DNA of 64,000 nucleotides from contig NZ_BDBH01000005.1 of the NCBI RefSeq assembly GCF_001612885.1, positions 124,001-188,000 on the forward strand, given 5' to 3'. The stretch is from Nocardia harenae NBRC 108248. Lineage in GTDB: Bacteria > Actinomycetota > Actinomycetes > Mycobacteriales > Mycobacteriaceae. Below are positions 8,369 to 16,937 of this stretch, in pieces. Made by a program: the position numbers and the translations under genes. The notes under the pieces were generated by a model that made no database searches, was not told where the DNA came from, and saw only the letters and a program-made list of their open reading frames with translations. Each line of letters starts with the position of its first letter. The stretch's first letter is position 1.

Positions 8369-9249
8369 ACCAGTCCTCGCAATGTTCGCGCCGGCGGCCG
8401 GATGCCCTGGATCGCCGCGGTCATGTCCACGACCCGCCGGGTAGCGGCGACCTCGTGGACCCGGAAGACTCGGGCGCCCTGTGCCGCCGACAACGCTGTC
8501 GCCGCCAATGTGCCCTCCAGCCGTTCGGATAGTCCGACACCAAGAGTCTCCCCGATGAAATCCTTGTTGCTCAGTGCCATCAAGACGGGCCATCCGGTCT
8601 TTACAAGAACGTCCACTCCGCGCAACAGAGCGAGCCCGTGGTAGGTGTTCTTGCCGAAATCGTGGGTCGGATCGATGAGGATGCCGTCCCGGCGCACCCC
8701 CGCCGCGAGCGCCGCCTCGGCCGCGGCGGTGACCACCGCGGTCACCTCGGCCACGACGTCGGCGTAGCGCACCCGGAAGGGCCGGGTGCGCGGGATCGCG
8801 CCGCCGGTGTGGCTGCAGACGATGCCCATGCCGCGCTCGGCGGCGACCGCGACCAGCTCCGGGTCGGCGCCCGCCCAGGTGTCGTTCACCAGGTCGGCGC
8901 CCTCCTTGCCCGCCGCGAGCGCCACCTCGGCGCGCCAGGTGTCCACGCTGATCAGGAGCTCGGGGTAGCGGGCCCGGATGGCGGCGACGAAGGGCACCAC
9001 CCGGCGGCTCTCCTCGGCGGCGTCCACCTCGGCGCCCGGCCCGGCCTTCACCCCGCCGATATCGACCAGGTCGGCGCCCTCGTCCACCGCGCGGGCGACG
9101 GCGTCCATGGCGGCGGCGTCGGTGAACGTGGCGCCGCGGTCGTAGAAGGAGTCGGGGGTGCGGTTCACGATGGCCATGACCAGCGCCCGATCCGTCGCCA
9201 CCGGCCTGCCGCAGAGGGTCGGCGACGGGGCCGCGGCGAGGCTGATCAT
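8365..9249 (-). CDS. folP2: DHPS-like protein FolP2, probably not a dihydropteroate synthase
   Basis: The 294-residue TIM-barrel protein has the dihydropteroate synthase fold. The MAIVNRTPDSF, DIGG, ISVDTWRAEV and RVFRVHEV motifs are present. Several catalytic positions differ from true FolP: the STRP loop after DIGG is replaced by VKAGP, the usual DPGIGFGK reads DPTHDFGK, and the SRK of the phosphate/pterin site reads SNK. The orthologue Rv1207 and the M. leprae protein are reported to lack DHPS activity. The gene sits between fadD6 and gpgS and is coupled to gpgS by an ATGA overlap, which suggests a role in methylglucose polysaccharide or a pterin-related function. The start is ATG 9249. 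Confidence 0.9.
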   Translation of the reverse strand: MISLAAAPSPTLCGRPVATDRALVMAIVNRTPDSFYDRGATFTDAAAMDAVARAVDEGADLVDIGGVKAGPGAEVDAAEESRRVVPFVAAIRARYPELLISVDTWRAEVALAAGKEGADLVNDTWAGADPELVAVAAERGMGIVCSHTGGAIPRTRPFRVRYADVVAEVTAVVTAAAEAALAAGVRRDGILIDPTHDFGKNTYHGLALLRGVDVLVKTGWPVLMALSNKDFIGETLGVGLSERLEGTLAATALSAAQGARVFRVHEVAATRRVVDMTAAIQGIRPPARTLRGLV

Positions 9250-9296
9250 GCTCCGACTGTACCGACGGGGATGGCGACCGGTCGGTGGTGTCCGGA

Positions 9297-11051
9297 TCAG
9301 CCGCGCGGGGCCCGGCCCGCGGCGACCTCGGCCGGGTAGTCGTCGTGGAACGGCACGTACCCCGCCTCCCCGCCGTCCAGGACGTACAGCTCGCCGCCTG
9401 CGTCCGGGTCGAAGCCCTGGTTCCGCAGCTCCACCTTGCGGCTCTTGAAGGTCGAGGTCTGTTCCAGCTCGCCGACCACCCGGACGAAGAGCGGCCGCGC
9501 GTAGGCGGGCAGCCGGTCGTGCACCAGCCGGGCCAGCGCGGCGCCGTCGAACTCGGCGTCCGGGCGCAGCACCACCGCCGCCATCCCGGCCCTGCCGTCC
9601 GCGCCGGGCACCTCGACCCCGTACACGACGGCCTGCGCGATTTCGGGAGCCGCGCCGAGCGCGCCCTCGACCTCGGTGGTGGCCACGTTCTCGCCCTTCC
9701 AGCGGAAGGTGTCGCCGACCCGGTCCACGAAGGCGATGTGGAACCAGCCCTGGTCGCGCACCAGGTCGCCGGTGTCGAACCAGACGTCGCCGCGACGGAA
9801 GCCGTCCCGCACCAGCTTGGCCTCGCCGGCCTTCTTGTCGGTGTAGCCGTCGAACGGGGTGAGCCGGGTGACCTTGGCCAGCAGCAGCCCGGCCTCGCCG
9901 GTACGCACCCGGCGCAGCTTCCCGTCCGGGCCGCGGCGCGGCGCGCCCGCTTCCTCGTCGTACTCGACCACGGCGTACGGCAGCGGCCCGAACCCGGCGG
10001 TGCGCGGCACCCCGAAACCGTTGATGAAAGCGATATTGCCCTCGCTCGCACCGTAGAACTCGACGATCCGGCCCACTCCGAAGCGGCGCTGGAAATCGTC
10101 CCAGAGCTCCGGCCGCAGCCCGTTCCCGACGGCCAGCCGCACCCGGTGCCTCCGGTCCGCCGCGCGCTCCGGCTGGTTGAGCAGGTAGCGGCAGAACTCG
10201 CCGATGTAGACGAAGGCGGTGGCGCGCTCCCGGATCACCTCGTCCCAGAACCCGCTCGCCGAGAAGGTGCGCCCGAGCGCGAGCGTCCCGCCCGCGGCGA
10301 GCACCGAGGAGAGCGCGACCGTGAGCGCGTTGTTGTGGTAGAGCGGCAGGCAGCAGTAGAGCGTGTCCGAGCCGCGCAGCCGCACCCCGAACCCGCCGAG
10401 CCCGGCCATGGCCTTGCCCCACCGCCCGTGCGTCATGACGCTAGCCTTGGGCATGCCGGTGGTGCCGGAGGTGAAGATCAGGAAGGCGCGCTCGCCGGAG
10501 CCCACCCCGGCGCAGGCGGCGGGGTCGTTCGCCGGAGCGGTGCGCGCCCGCGAGGCCAGCTCCTCGGCCGCGAGCAGGTTGCCCGGCCGCTCGTCCAGCG
10601 AGTCCAGCGCCTCGCCGCACTCCGCCCCCGCGACCAGCACCCGGCTCTCCAGCAGCCCGATGCTGTGCGCCAGCACCTCGCCGCGCTGGTGGTGATTGAG
10701 CAGCCCGGCGGTAGCTCCGAGCTTGACCGTCGCGAGCACCGCGAAGAGCGCCTCCGGCCGGTTCTGCAGCAGGATCCCGACCACGTCGCCGGGGCGTACC
10801 CCCGACTCGGTGAGCACCGCCGCGTACCGGTTCACCTCGGCATTGGCCTCGCGGTAGGTGAACGCCGTGCCCTCGAAGCGCAGGAACACCCGGTCCGGCA
10901 CCCGGTGCGCCACCTGCTGGAAGGCGAACCCCACCGAGCGGCCGCCGGTCAGCAGCCCGAGCGCGTTGCGCAGCATGACCGGTACGTCCGGCAGCATGCC
11001 GGGCAGCCGGGTCACGATGTCCAGCAGGCCGACCGTCGACGGGGTGCTCAC
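9297..11051 (-). CDS. fadD6: Long-chain fatty acid-CoA ligase FadD6-like
   Basis: This AMP-forming acyl-CoA synthetase is related to fatty acid transport proteins (FATP/VLCS type). The 584-residue product has the adenylate loop TSGTTGMPK at residues 194-202, a YGASEGN motif in mid-protein, and WFDTGDLVRDQGW with the FRWKGENV hinge in the C-terminal part. M. tuberculosis FadD6 (Rv1206) is close in length. GTG 11051 is chosen because an AGGAG site lies about seven bases upstream. A longer frame runs back through the LOG gene and is an artefact. It is part of the leftward LOG-fadD6-folP2-gpgS run, with 13 bases after the LOG stop. Confidence 0.93.
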   Translation of the reverse strand: MSTPSTVGLLDIVTRLPGMLPDVPVMLRNALGLLTGGRSVGFAFQQVAHRVPDRVFLRFEGTAFTYREANAEVNRYAAVLTESGVRPGDVVGILLQNRPEALFAVLATVKLGATAGLLNHHQRGEVLAHSIGLLESRVLVAGAECGEALDSLDERPGNLLAAEELASRARTAPANDPAACAGVGSGERAFLIFTSGTTGMPKASVMTHGRWGKAMAGLGGFGVRLRGSDTLYCCLPLYHNNALTVALSSVLAAGGTLALGRTFSASGFWDEVIRERATAFVYIGEFCRYLLNQPERAADRRHRVRLAVGNGLRPELWDDFQRRFGVGRIVEFYGASEGNIAFINGFGVPRTAGFGPLPYAVVEYDEEAGAPRRGPDGKLRRVRTGEAGLLLAKVTRLTPFDGYTDKKAGEAKLVRDGFRRGDVWFDTGDLVRDQGWFHIAFVDRVGDTFRWKGENVATTEVEGALGAAPEIAQAVVYGVEVPGADGRAGMAAVVLRPDAEFDGAALARLVHDRLPAYARPLFVRVVGELEQTSTFKSRKVELRNQGFDPDAGGELYVLDGGEAGYVPFHDDYPAEVAAGRAPRG

Positions 11052-11064
11052 TGCGGTGCTCCTC

Positions 11065-11619
11065 TCAAGCGGGCTCCAGCGCCGCGAACGCCGACGGCAG
11101 GTCGGGGGCGACCACCACCCGGTCCAGCGCCGCCGCGGTGACGAAGCCGCGGTCGCGCAGCGTGGCGATCCAGTCCAGCAGCCCGCCGTAGAAGCCGCTG
11201 GCGTCGAGCAGCACCACCGGCTTGCCGTGCTCGCCGAGGTAGCCGCCGGTCCAGGTCTCGAAGAACTCCTCCAGGGTGCCGATGCCGCCGGGCAGCGTGA
11301 GGAAGGCATCGGCGCGCTCCTCCATGCGCTGCTTGCGCTGCCGCATGGTGTCGGTGACGATCAGCTCGTCGGAGTCCACATCGGCGACCTCCTGGTGCAC
11401 CAGGTGCTTGGGGATGACGCCGAGCGTGTGCGCGCCGCCCGCCCGCGCCGCAGTGGCCACCGCGCCCATCATGGAGACGTGCCCGCCACCGGAGACCAGC
11501 CGCCAGCCGCGCCGGGCGATCTCGGTGCCGACCCGGGCCGCGAGCCGCAGGTGCTCCGGGTCGGCGGTGCTGGCCGAGCAGTACACACAGATCGCGTACC
11601 CGCCGGCAGCGGTCACCAT
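11065..11619 (-). CDS. LOG family protein (cytokinin riboside phosphoribohydrolase-like)
   Basis: The 184-residue TIGR00730 protein has GGGHVSMMG at the nucleotide-binding turn and the catalytic LPGGIGTLEEFFE signature. LOG enzymes cleave nucleoside 5'-monophosphates and, in plants and M. tuberculosis Rv1205, release free cytokinins. The same gene position next to fadD6 supports orthology to Rv1205. The ATG start lies inside the 3' end of the preceding paralogue (seven-base overlap), so the two are co-translated. The physiological substrate in this organism is not known from sequence. Confidence 0.88.
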   Translation of the reverse strand: MVTAAGGYAICVYCSASTADPEHLRLAARVGTEIARRGWRLVSGGGHVSMMGAVATAARAGGAHTLGVIPKHLVHQEVADVDSDELIVTDTMRQRKQRMEERADAFLTLPGGIGTLEEFFETWTGGYLGEHGKPVVLLDASGFYGGLLDWIATLRDRGFVTAAALDRVVVAPDLPSAFAALEPA

Positions 11620-12407
11620 TCGTCCTCGGTGCCGAGCGCGTCGACGCCGCCGGTCCCGCCGGAGGTGCGGATGATCCGCACCACCTCGGCGACCTCGTCG
11701 GTGACGTAGAGCAGGTCGAGATCCTCCGGCGAGATCTTCCCCGATGCGGCCAGCGAATCCCGGATCCAGTCCACCAGCCCGCCCCAGTACCTGGTGCCGA
11801 AGAGCACGATCGGGAACCGGGTGATCTTGCGGGTCTGCACCAGGGTGAGCGCCTCGAAGAGCTCGTCCAGGGTGCCGAAACCGCCGGGGAGGCAGACGAA
11901 TGCCTGCGAGTACTTGACGAACATGGTCTTGCGCACGAAGAAGTAGCGGAAGTTGATGCCGAGGTCGACCCACTCGTTCAGCCCCTGCTCGAACGGCAGC
12001 TCGATGCCGAGCCCGATCGAGTAGCCGCCCGCCTCGCAGGCGCCGCGATTCGCCGCCGCCATGGCGCCCGGCCCGCCGCCGGTGATCACCGCGTACCCCG
12101 CCTCGGCCAGCGCGGCGCCGATGGCCAGCCCCGCCTGGTACTCCGGGTGTTCCTCGCCGGTGCGCGCGGAGCCGAAGACGGTCACCGCGCGCGGCACCTC
12201 GGCGAGCGCGCCGAACCCCTCGACGAACTCGGCCTGGATGCGCAGCACCCGCCACGGGTCGGTGTGCACCCAGTCCGAATCGCCACGCTGGTCGAGCAGA
12301 TTGCGGTCGGCGGTGCTGCCGTCGCGGCGCGCCCTGCGGAAGACCAGCGGCCCGCGGAATTTGGTGGTCGGCCTGCGCGGACCGGCGGTTTCGGCGTCGG
12401 TGGACAT
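11613..12407 (-). CDS. Second LOG/TIGR00730 family protein
   Basis: The 264-residue paralogue of the next gene has an extra N-terminal region of about 60 residues (basic, Arg-rich) before the Rossmann core. The nucleotide turn ITGGGPGAMAAANRG and the signature LPGGFGTLDELFEALT are intact. A start three codons further upstream (12416) is possible. The 3' end overlaps the following LOG gene. It lies 73 bases after dapE on the same strand, so it probably belongs to the dapE-led transcription unit. Lysine decarboxylase annotations seen for this family are historical and not supported by the motif. Confidence 0.85.
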   Translation of the reverse strand: MSTDAETAGPRRPTTKFRGPLVFRRARRDGSTADRNLLDQRGDSDWVHTDPWRVLRIQAEFVEGFGALAEVPRAVTVFGSARTGEEHPEYQAGLAIGAALAEAGYAVITGGGPGAMAAANRGACEAGGYSIGLGIELPFEQGLNEWVDLGINFRYFFVRKTMFVKYSQAFVCLPGGFGTLDELFEALTLVQTRKITRFPIVLFGTRYWGGLVDWIRDSLAASGKISPEDLDLLYVTDEVAEVVRIIRTSGGTGGVDALGTEDEW

Positions 12408-12480
12408 GCGTTCCACGCTACCGGCCGTGACCTCGGCCGGACGGCCGGACCTGGTTGTTCGCCCAGCCGTTGCCGCGGCG

Positions 12481-13575
12481 TCACGCGCCGTCGGTCAGGT
12501 ACCCCCTGAGCACCTCGGTGACCTGGGTGATCTGCTGCACCGGCACCCGCTCGTCGCGCTTGTGCGCCAGGTTCGGATCGCCGGGGCCGAAGTTCACCGC
12601 CGGGATGCCGCGGGCCGCGAACCGGGCCACATCGGTCCAGCCGTACTTGGCCCGCACCCCGCCGCCCTGCTTGCGCACCGCCGTGATGAGATCGGCCGCC
12701 GCGGGCGCTTTCAGCCCCGGTAGCGCGCCCGCCGCCGAGTCGGTGACCTCGAGCTCGAGCTCCAGCCCGGCGAAGACCTCGGCGACGTGCTCCGCGGCCT
12801 GGTCCACCGAGCGATCGGGGGCGAAGCGGAAGTTCACCTCGACCTCGGCGGCGTCCGGCACCACATTGCCCGCGACCCCGCCGCCGACCCGCACCGCCGA
12901 GAGCCCCTCGCGGTACACGCAGCCGTCGATGTCGACCTCGCGGCCGCGGTAGCTCGACAGCCGCTCCAGCACCGGGGCCAGCCGGTGGATGGCGTTCTCC
13001 CCCAGCCAGGACCGGGCCGAGTGCGCCCGCACGCCCTTGGTGCCGAGCTTCACCCGCAGCGTGCCCTGGCACCCCGCCTCGACCCAGCCCGCGGACGGCT
13101 CGCCGAGGATGGCGAGGTCGGCCTCCAGCCACTCGGGGAAGTCCCGCTCGACGCTGTTGAGGCCGTTGTAGCGGGCCGCGATCTCCTCGCAGTCGTAGAA
13201 GATCAGGGTGAGATCACAGACCGGTTCGGCCACGGTGGCGGCCAGGTGCAGGAAGACCGCGTCGCCGGATTTCATGTCCACGGCGCCGCAACCGGCCAGC
13301 ACCCGGTGGCCGTCCTCCATGACGTAGTGGCTGGGCAGGTTGTCCGCGATCGGCACGGTGTCCAGGTGCCCGGCCAGAATCACCCGATCCCGCCTGCCGC
13401 GGTCGGTACGGGCGAGCACGACATTGCCGTGCCGCTGCACGGTGAAGCCCGAGGTCTGGTCGCGCAGCGCGGTTTCCACCACGTCGGTGATGGCCGCCTC
13501 GTCCCGGGAGACGCTCGGGATGTCGACGAGGGCGGCGGTCAGCTCGATCGGGTCGGCGCGCAAATCGATGCTCAC
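12481..13575 (-). CDS. dapE: Succinyl-diaminopimelate desuccinylase
   Basis: It removes succinate from N-succinyl-LL-diaminopimelate in the succinylase branch of the lysine and meso-DAP pathway, which feeds peptidoglycan. The 364-residue M20 peptidase-family protein has metal ligand His70 (AGHLDTVP), the bridging Asp100 (GAVDMKSG) and the catalytic Glu pair at 130-131 (YDCEE). The length fits the actinobacterial form. dapD (15.9 kb) and dapC (36.1-37.2 kb) of the same branch are also in the window. It is divergent from the LacI regulator, with about 70 bases between the starts. Confidence 0.95.
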   Translation of the reverse strand: MSIDLRADPIELTAALVDIPSVSRDEAAITDVVETALRDQTSGFTVQRHGNVVLARTDRGRRDRVILAGHLDTVPIADNLPSHYVMEDGHRVLAGCGAVDMKSGDAVFLHLAATVAEPVCDLTLIFYDCEEIAARYNGLNSVERDFPEWLEADLAILGEPSAGWVEAGCQGTLRVKLGTKGVRAHSARSWLGENAIHRLAPVLERLSSYRGREVDIDGCVYREGLSAVRVGGGVAGNVVPDAAEVEVNFRFAPDRSVDQAAEHVAEVFAGLELELEVTDSAAGALPGLKAPAAADLITAVRKQGGGVRAKYGWTDVARFAARGIPAVNFGPGDPNLAHKRDERVPVQQITQVTEVLRGYLTDGA

Positions 13576-13650
13576 GTCGCCAGCCTACGGCCCGTTCGCC
13601 GAGCGAATGCCATGCCATAGTGGTCGCGGCCGGGGCGAGAATGGGGCGTG

Positions 13651-14622
13651 ATGACCGCGAGACCGACGAAGGCGGATGTGGCCAGGCACGCGGGGGTCTC
13701 CACCGCGACCGTCAGCTACGTGCTGAACAACGTCCCCGGCCGCTCCATCTCCGCGCAGACCAGGGCCGCGGTCCGCCGCGCCGCCGACGAGCTCGGCTAC
13801 CGCCCCAACCTCGCGGCCAGGAACCTGGCCAGGCGCCGCAGCGGCGTCGTGCTGTTCGTGCTGCCGCAGGTGGCGCTGAACCCGCTGGCCATCGAGGTGA
13901 GCACCAGGATGACGACCGAGCTGGCGCGCCGCGGCGTCATGCAGGTGATCCTCTTCGACACCGGCGACGAGGCCGCCATCGTGAACGCCATCACCGACCT
14001 GGACCCGGTCGCCGTCACCGGCGTCTACCCGCTCCGGGGGGCCGCGCTCGCCGCGGTCGAGGCGGCCCGCATCCCCAACTTCCACCTGGGCAGCAGCCTC
14101 CTCGCCGACCTGGGCGACCTGCACCTGACCGCGGGCGAACTCCGGATCGCGCACTTGGTGGCGCGCGGCCACCGGCGACTCGCCTACGCCTTCTCCCCCG
14201 AGGCCACGCTGCGCCCGATCGGCGAGTACTGGCTGGCCGGGCTGCGCGCCGCCATCGACGCCCGCGGGTTGCCGGAGCCGGAGCTCGTCGAGCTGCGCCC
14301 CGCCGACGCCGCCGAGGTCGTCACCGGCTGGCACGAGCGCGGGATCACCGCGGTCTGCGCGCAGAACGACGACACCGCCTTCGTGGTGCAGCACGGCATG
14401 CGCGCCGCCGGGCTGGCGTGCCCGCGCGACCTCGCGGTGATCGGCGTCGACGCCATCCCGCTCGGCGAGGTCGCCGCGCCGCCGCTCACCTCGGTCGCCT
14501 TCGAGGCCGGGGCCATCGTCGAGGTCGCGACGGCGTCGTTCATGTCCGCGCTCGGCTACCCCACCGAGACCACGGCGACCGGCGCGGACCTCGCGGTGCT
14601 CGTGGTGCGGGAATCCACCTGA
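13651..14622 (+). CDS. LacI-family transcriptional regulator
   Basis: The 323-residue repressor has a LacI HTH (TKADVARHAGVSTATVSYVLNN) at about residues 5-26, the hinge helix with LGYRPNLAARNLARRRS, and a periplasmic-binding-protein-like effector domain with the usual GITAVCAQNDDTA and DLAVIGVDAIPLGE strands. GTG 13648 directly before the ATG is an equally possible start. It is divergent from dapE. Directly downstream, before the PucR gene, lies an array of palindromes with a central CGCG of the type LacI proteins bind. The effector cannot be predicted. Confidence 0.9.
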   Translation: MTARPTKADVARHAGVSTATVSYVLNNVPGRSISAQTRAAVRRAADELGYRPNLAARNLARRRSGVVLFVLPQVALNPLAIEVSTRMTTELARRGVMQVILFDTGDEAAIVNAITDLDPVAVTGVYPLRGAALAAVEAARIPNFHLGSSLLADLGDLHLTAGELRIAHLVARGHRRLAYAFSPEATLRPIGEYWLAGLRAAIDARGLPEPELVELRPADAAEVVTGWHERGITAVCAQNDDTAFVVQHGMRAAGLACPRDLAVIGVDAIPLGEVAAPPLTSVAFEAGAIVEVATASFMSALGYPTETTATGADLAVLVVREST

Positions 14623-14640
14623 CTCGGCGCACCCCGTTGA

Positions 14641-14684
14641 TAACCGTCGGTTACGCGCGTAACCTCTCGCAGTAACACCGTTAC
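14641..14684 (+). promoter_or_regulatory. Array of three inverted repeats (operator cluster) upstream of the PucR gene
   Basis: Three dyads built from the same half-site lie in 44 bases: TAACCG-T-CGGTTA (14641-14653), the perfect 16-base palindrome GGTTACGCGCGTAACC (14649-14664) and GTAAC-ACC-GTTAC (14672-14684). The CG-centred 16-mer resembles LacI-family operators. The regulator encoded just upstream or the PucR protein itself are the candidates to bind it. Confidence 0.65.
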
Positions 14685-14715
14685 CGCCGTGTGCCGAGCA
14701 GTGGAGGAGCCCGTC

Positions 14716-15891
14716 GTGACCGTGACCCTGCCGGAACGCGAACTACTCGAGATCGCGTCGCTCGCCGCCCCGGACGAGGTGACCGCGCTGACCCGGCAGT
14801 GCCTGGCCGCGGCACTGGCGACCGCCGACGGCGACGACATCGCCGAGCACATCGCCGGGATCGGGCGCGCCGCGGCGCGCTGGGCCAGGGAGGGCGTGCC
14901 GATCGACGCCGTGCAGCACGCCGTGCACGCCGGTTACCGGATCGGGCTCGACCTGGTGGCCGCGCGCCGCACCGAGGGCGAGATCCGGCGCGACGACTAC
15001 GACACCCTGGTGGCCGGGATGCGCGCCATGCTGACCGCGCTGGACCGGATGACCACCGCGATCAGCGTGGCCTACGTCCGCGAGCTGCGCTCCGCCGCCA
15101 CCGACCACCACACCGCCGTGCACACCCTCACCTCCGCGCTGCTCGGCGGCTACTCCACCAGCACCATGACCCGCGAGTGCGGCATCGAGCCCGCCGAGCG
15201 GTACGCCGTGCTCGCGCTGCACATTCCCGCCCACCCCGCCGCCGCCGACCCGGCGCTCGACGGCGACGTGGTGATCCGGCGCACGCTGCGCCGCACCCAG
15301 GCCGCGCTCGCCGCGCACGCGGGGCCGCACGCGCTCGCCCTGCTCAGCGTGGACGGCGGCACCGTGCTGCTGCCGGCGCACACCGTCACCGACGCCTCGC
15401 TGGAGGCCCTGGTAGCCGAGCTGACCGCCGCTGCCAGGGTCCCGATCACCGCCGCCCTCGTGCACGCCGACCGGCACGCCATCCCGGACGCCGCCGACCG
15501 CGCGCACCAGCTGCTCGACACCGTCACCCTGATCGGCACCCGCGGCGGCCTGCACCGCTTCGAGCGCATGGCACTGGAGTTCCAGCTCACCCGCCCCGGC
15601 CCCGCCCGCGACTGCCTCGCCGCGATCCTGAACCCACTGGACGAGCACCCCGAGCTGCTCACCACCCTGCGCACCCACGTGGCGAACGACTTCAACCGCC
15701 GGCTGACCGCCAGGCAGCTGCACATCCACGCCAATACCGTCGATCACCGGCTCAAGCGGATCGCCCAGTTCACCGGGCTCGACCCCACCTGCGGCGCCGA
15801 CATCTGGAAGTTGCGATCCGCCCTGGTCGCCCGGTTGGCGGACGTGGCGCCACCACGTGCCGGGCGCGATGGGTACGCTCTCTCGACGTGA
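14716..15891 (+). CDS. PucR/CdaR-type transcriptional regulator
   Basis: The product is 391 residues from GTG 14716, which has a GGAGGAG ribosome site. A longer frame starting at 14689 is less likely. The N-terminal half is a helical sensory domain ([20 protein letters not shown] region), followed by a GGDEF-like degenerate domain and the C-terminal PucR HTH ([22 protein letters not shown]) near residues 340-365. It is preceded by a cluster of palindromes and its stop overlaps the dapD start (GTGA). M. tuberculosis also has a PucR-type gene (Rv1186c) in this general neighbourhood. The target genes are unknown. Confidence 0.85.
   Translation: MTVTLPERELLEIASLAAPDEVTALTRQCLAAALATADGDDIAEHIAGIGRAAARWAREGVPIDAVQHAVHAGYRIGLDLVAARRTEGEIRRDDYDTLVAGMRAMLTALDRMTTAISVAYVRELRSAATDHHTAVHTLTSALLGGYSTSTMTRECGIEPAERYAVLALHIPAHPAAADPALDGDVVIRRTLRRTQAALAAHAGPHALALLSVDGGTVLLPAHTVTDASLEALVAELTAAARVPITAALVHADRHAIPDAADRAHQLLDTVTLIGTRGGLHRFERMALEFQLTRPGPARDCLAAILNPLDEHPELLTTLRTHVANDFNRRLTARQLHIHANTVDHRLKRIAQFTGLDPTCGADIWKLRSALVARLADVAPPRAGRDGYALST
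15874..15879 (+). promoter_or_regulatory. Putative -10 element of dapD
   Basis: TACGCT lies inside the 3' end of the PucR gene and ends eight bases before the GTG of dapD. There is no ribosome site before dapD, so a leaderless promoter here would free dapD from the regulator's transcript. Confidence 0.35.
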
Positions 15892-16835
15892 GCACTCAGG
15901 GAGCAGCAGCAGTCGGCATCGCCACCGTGACCTCGTCCGGGACCGTCCTCGACACCTGGTACCCGGCCCCGGAGCTCGGCAGCTTCGACAGCACCGGCAC
16001 CGAGCGGCTGGACGCGCCGCCCGCCGAGTACGCCACCCTGGTCGGCCCCGACGAGGCGCGCGACGTCGAGGTGGTCGCCGTGCGCACCACCATCGCCGAC
16101 CTCGCGGCACCCCCCGTCGACGCGCACGACGTCTACCTGCGGCTGCACCTGCTCTCGCACCGGCTGGTCCAGCCGCACGGGCTGAGCCTGGACGGGCAGT
16201 TCGGGCTGCTGGCGAATGTCGTGTGGACCAACCACGGCCCCGCCGCGGTGGAGGGCTTCGAGAGCGTGCGGCTGCGGCTGCGCGGCCGGGGTCCGGTGAC
16301 GGTGTACAGCATCGACAAGTTCCCGCGGATGGTCGATTACGTGGTGCCGTCCGGGGTGCGGATCGGTGACGCCGACCGGGTCCGGCTCGGGGCGCACCTG
16401 GCCGCCGGGACCACCGTCATGCACGAGGGGTTCGTGAACTTCAATGCCGGGACGCTGGGGACCTCCATGGTCGAGGGGCGGATCTCGGCGGGGGTCGTGG
16501 TCGGGGACGGCTCCGACGTCGGTGGCGGCGCCTCGATCATGGGCACGCTCTCCGGTGGCGGGACCACGGTGATCACCGTCGGCGAGCGCTCGCTGCTCGG
16601 GGCCAACTCCGGGCTCGGGATTCCGCTGGGCGACGACTCCGTCGTCGAGGCGGGGCTGTACCTCACCGCCGGGACCAAGGTTTCGACGCCGGACGGCACG
16701 ACGGTCAAGGCTTCCGAGCTGAGCGGGCAGCCGAATCTGCTGTTCCGGCGGAACTCGCTGTCCGGTGCGGTGGAAGTGGTTTCGCGCACCGGCACCGGCA
16801 TCGAGCTGAATTCCGCCCTGCACGCGCACAACTGA
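15888..16835 (+). CDS. dapD: Tetrahydrodipicolinate N-succinyltransferase
   Basis: It transfers succinyl from succinyl-CoA to tetrahydrodipicolinate, opening the succinylase branch of lysine/DAP synthesis. The 315-residue protein has the actinobacterial DapD layout: an N-terminal alpha/beta domain (to about 150), then left-handed beta-helix turns with [14 protein letters not shown] and [14 protein letters not shown], and an [15 protein letters not shown] acceptor segment. The start GTG overlaps the stop of the PucR gene by four bases. The orthologue is Rv1201c, which in M. tuberculosis lies close to dapE, as here. The lack of a ribosome site suggests leaderless or coupled translation. Confidence 0.94.
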   Translation: MSTQGAAAVGIATVTSSGTVLDTWYPAPELGSFDSTGTERLDAPPAEYATLVGPDEARDVEVVAVRTTIADLAAPPVDAHDVYLRLHLLSHRLVQPHGLSLDGQFGLLANVVWTNHGPAAVEGFESVRLRLRGRGPVTVYSIDKFPRMVDYVVPSGVRIGDADRVRLGAHLAAGTTVMHEGFVNFNAGTLGTSMVEGRISAGVVVGDGSDVGGGASIMGTLSGGGTTVITVGERSLLGANSGLGIPLGDDSVVEAGLYLTAGTKVSTPDGTTVKASELSGQPNLLFRRNSLSGAVEVVSRTGTGIELNSALHAHN

Positions 16836-16937
16836 GCCAGGGCCCGCGGCTCGGCTGCGCCGCCGGCTTCGCGCCCCGCACCGAGCCGATGCGCTGCGCC
16901 GCCCCTGCCAGCGCCTCCCCGCAGGCCGCACAGCGCG

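Noticed and set aside
9285..11141. 618-codon open frame antisense to fadD6
   Set aside because: It lies entirely opposite a well-supported acyl-CoA ligase, and its product is Arg/Gly/His-rich without motifs. Very high GC content produces such long shadow frames.
16847..16888. Terminator between dapD and fadD36
   Set aside because: An eight-base inverted repeat exists, but its loop of about 26 bases is long and the region is uniformly GC-rich, so chance pairing is likely.
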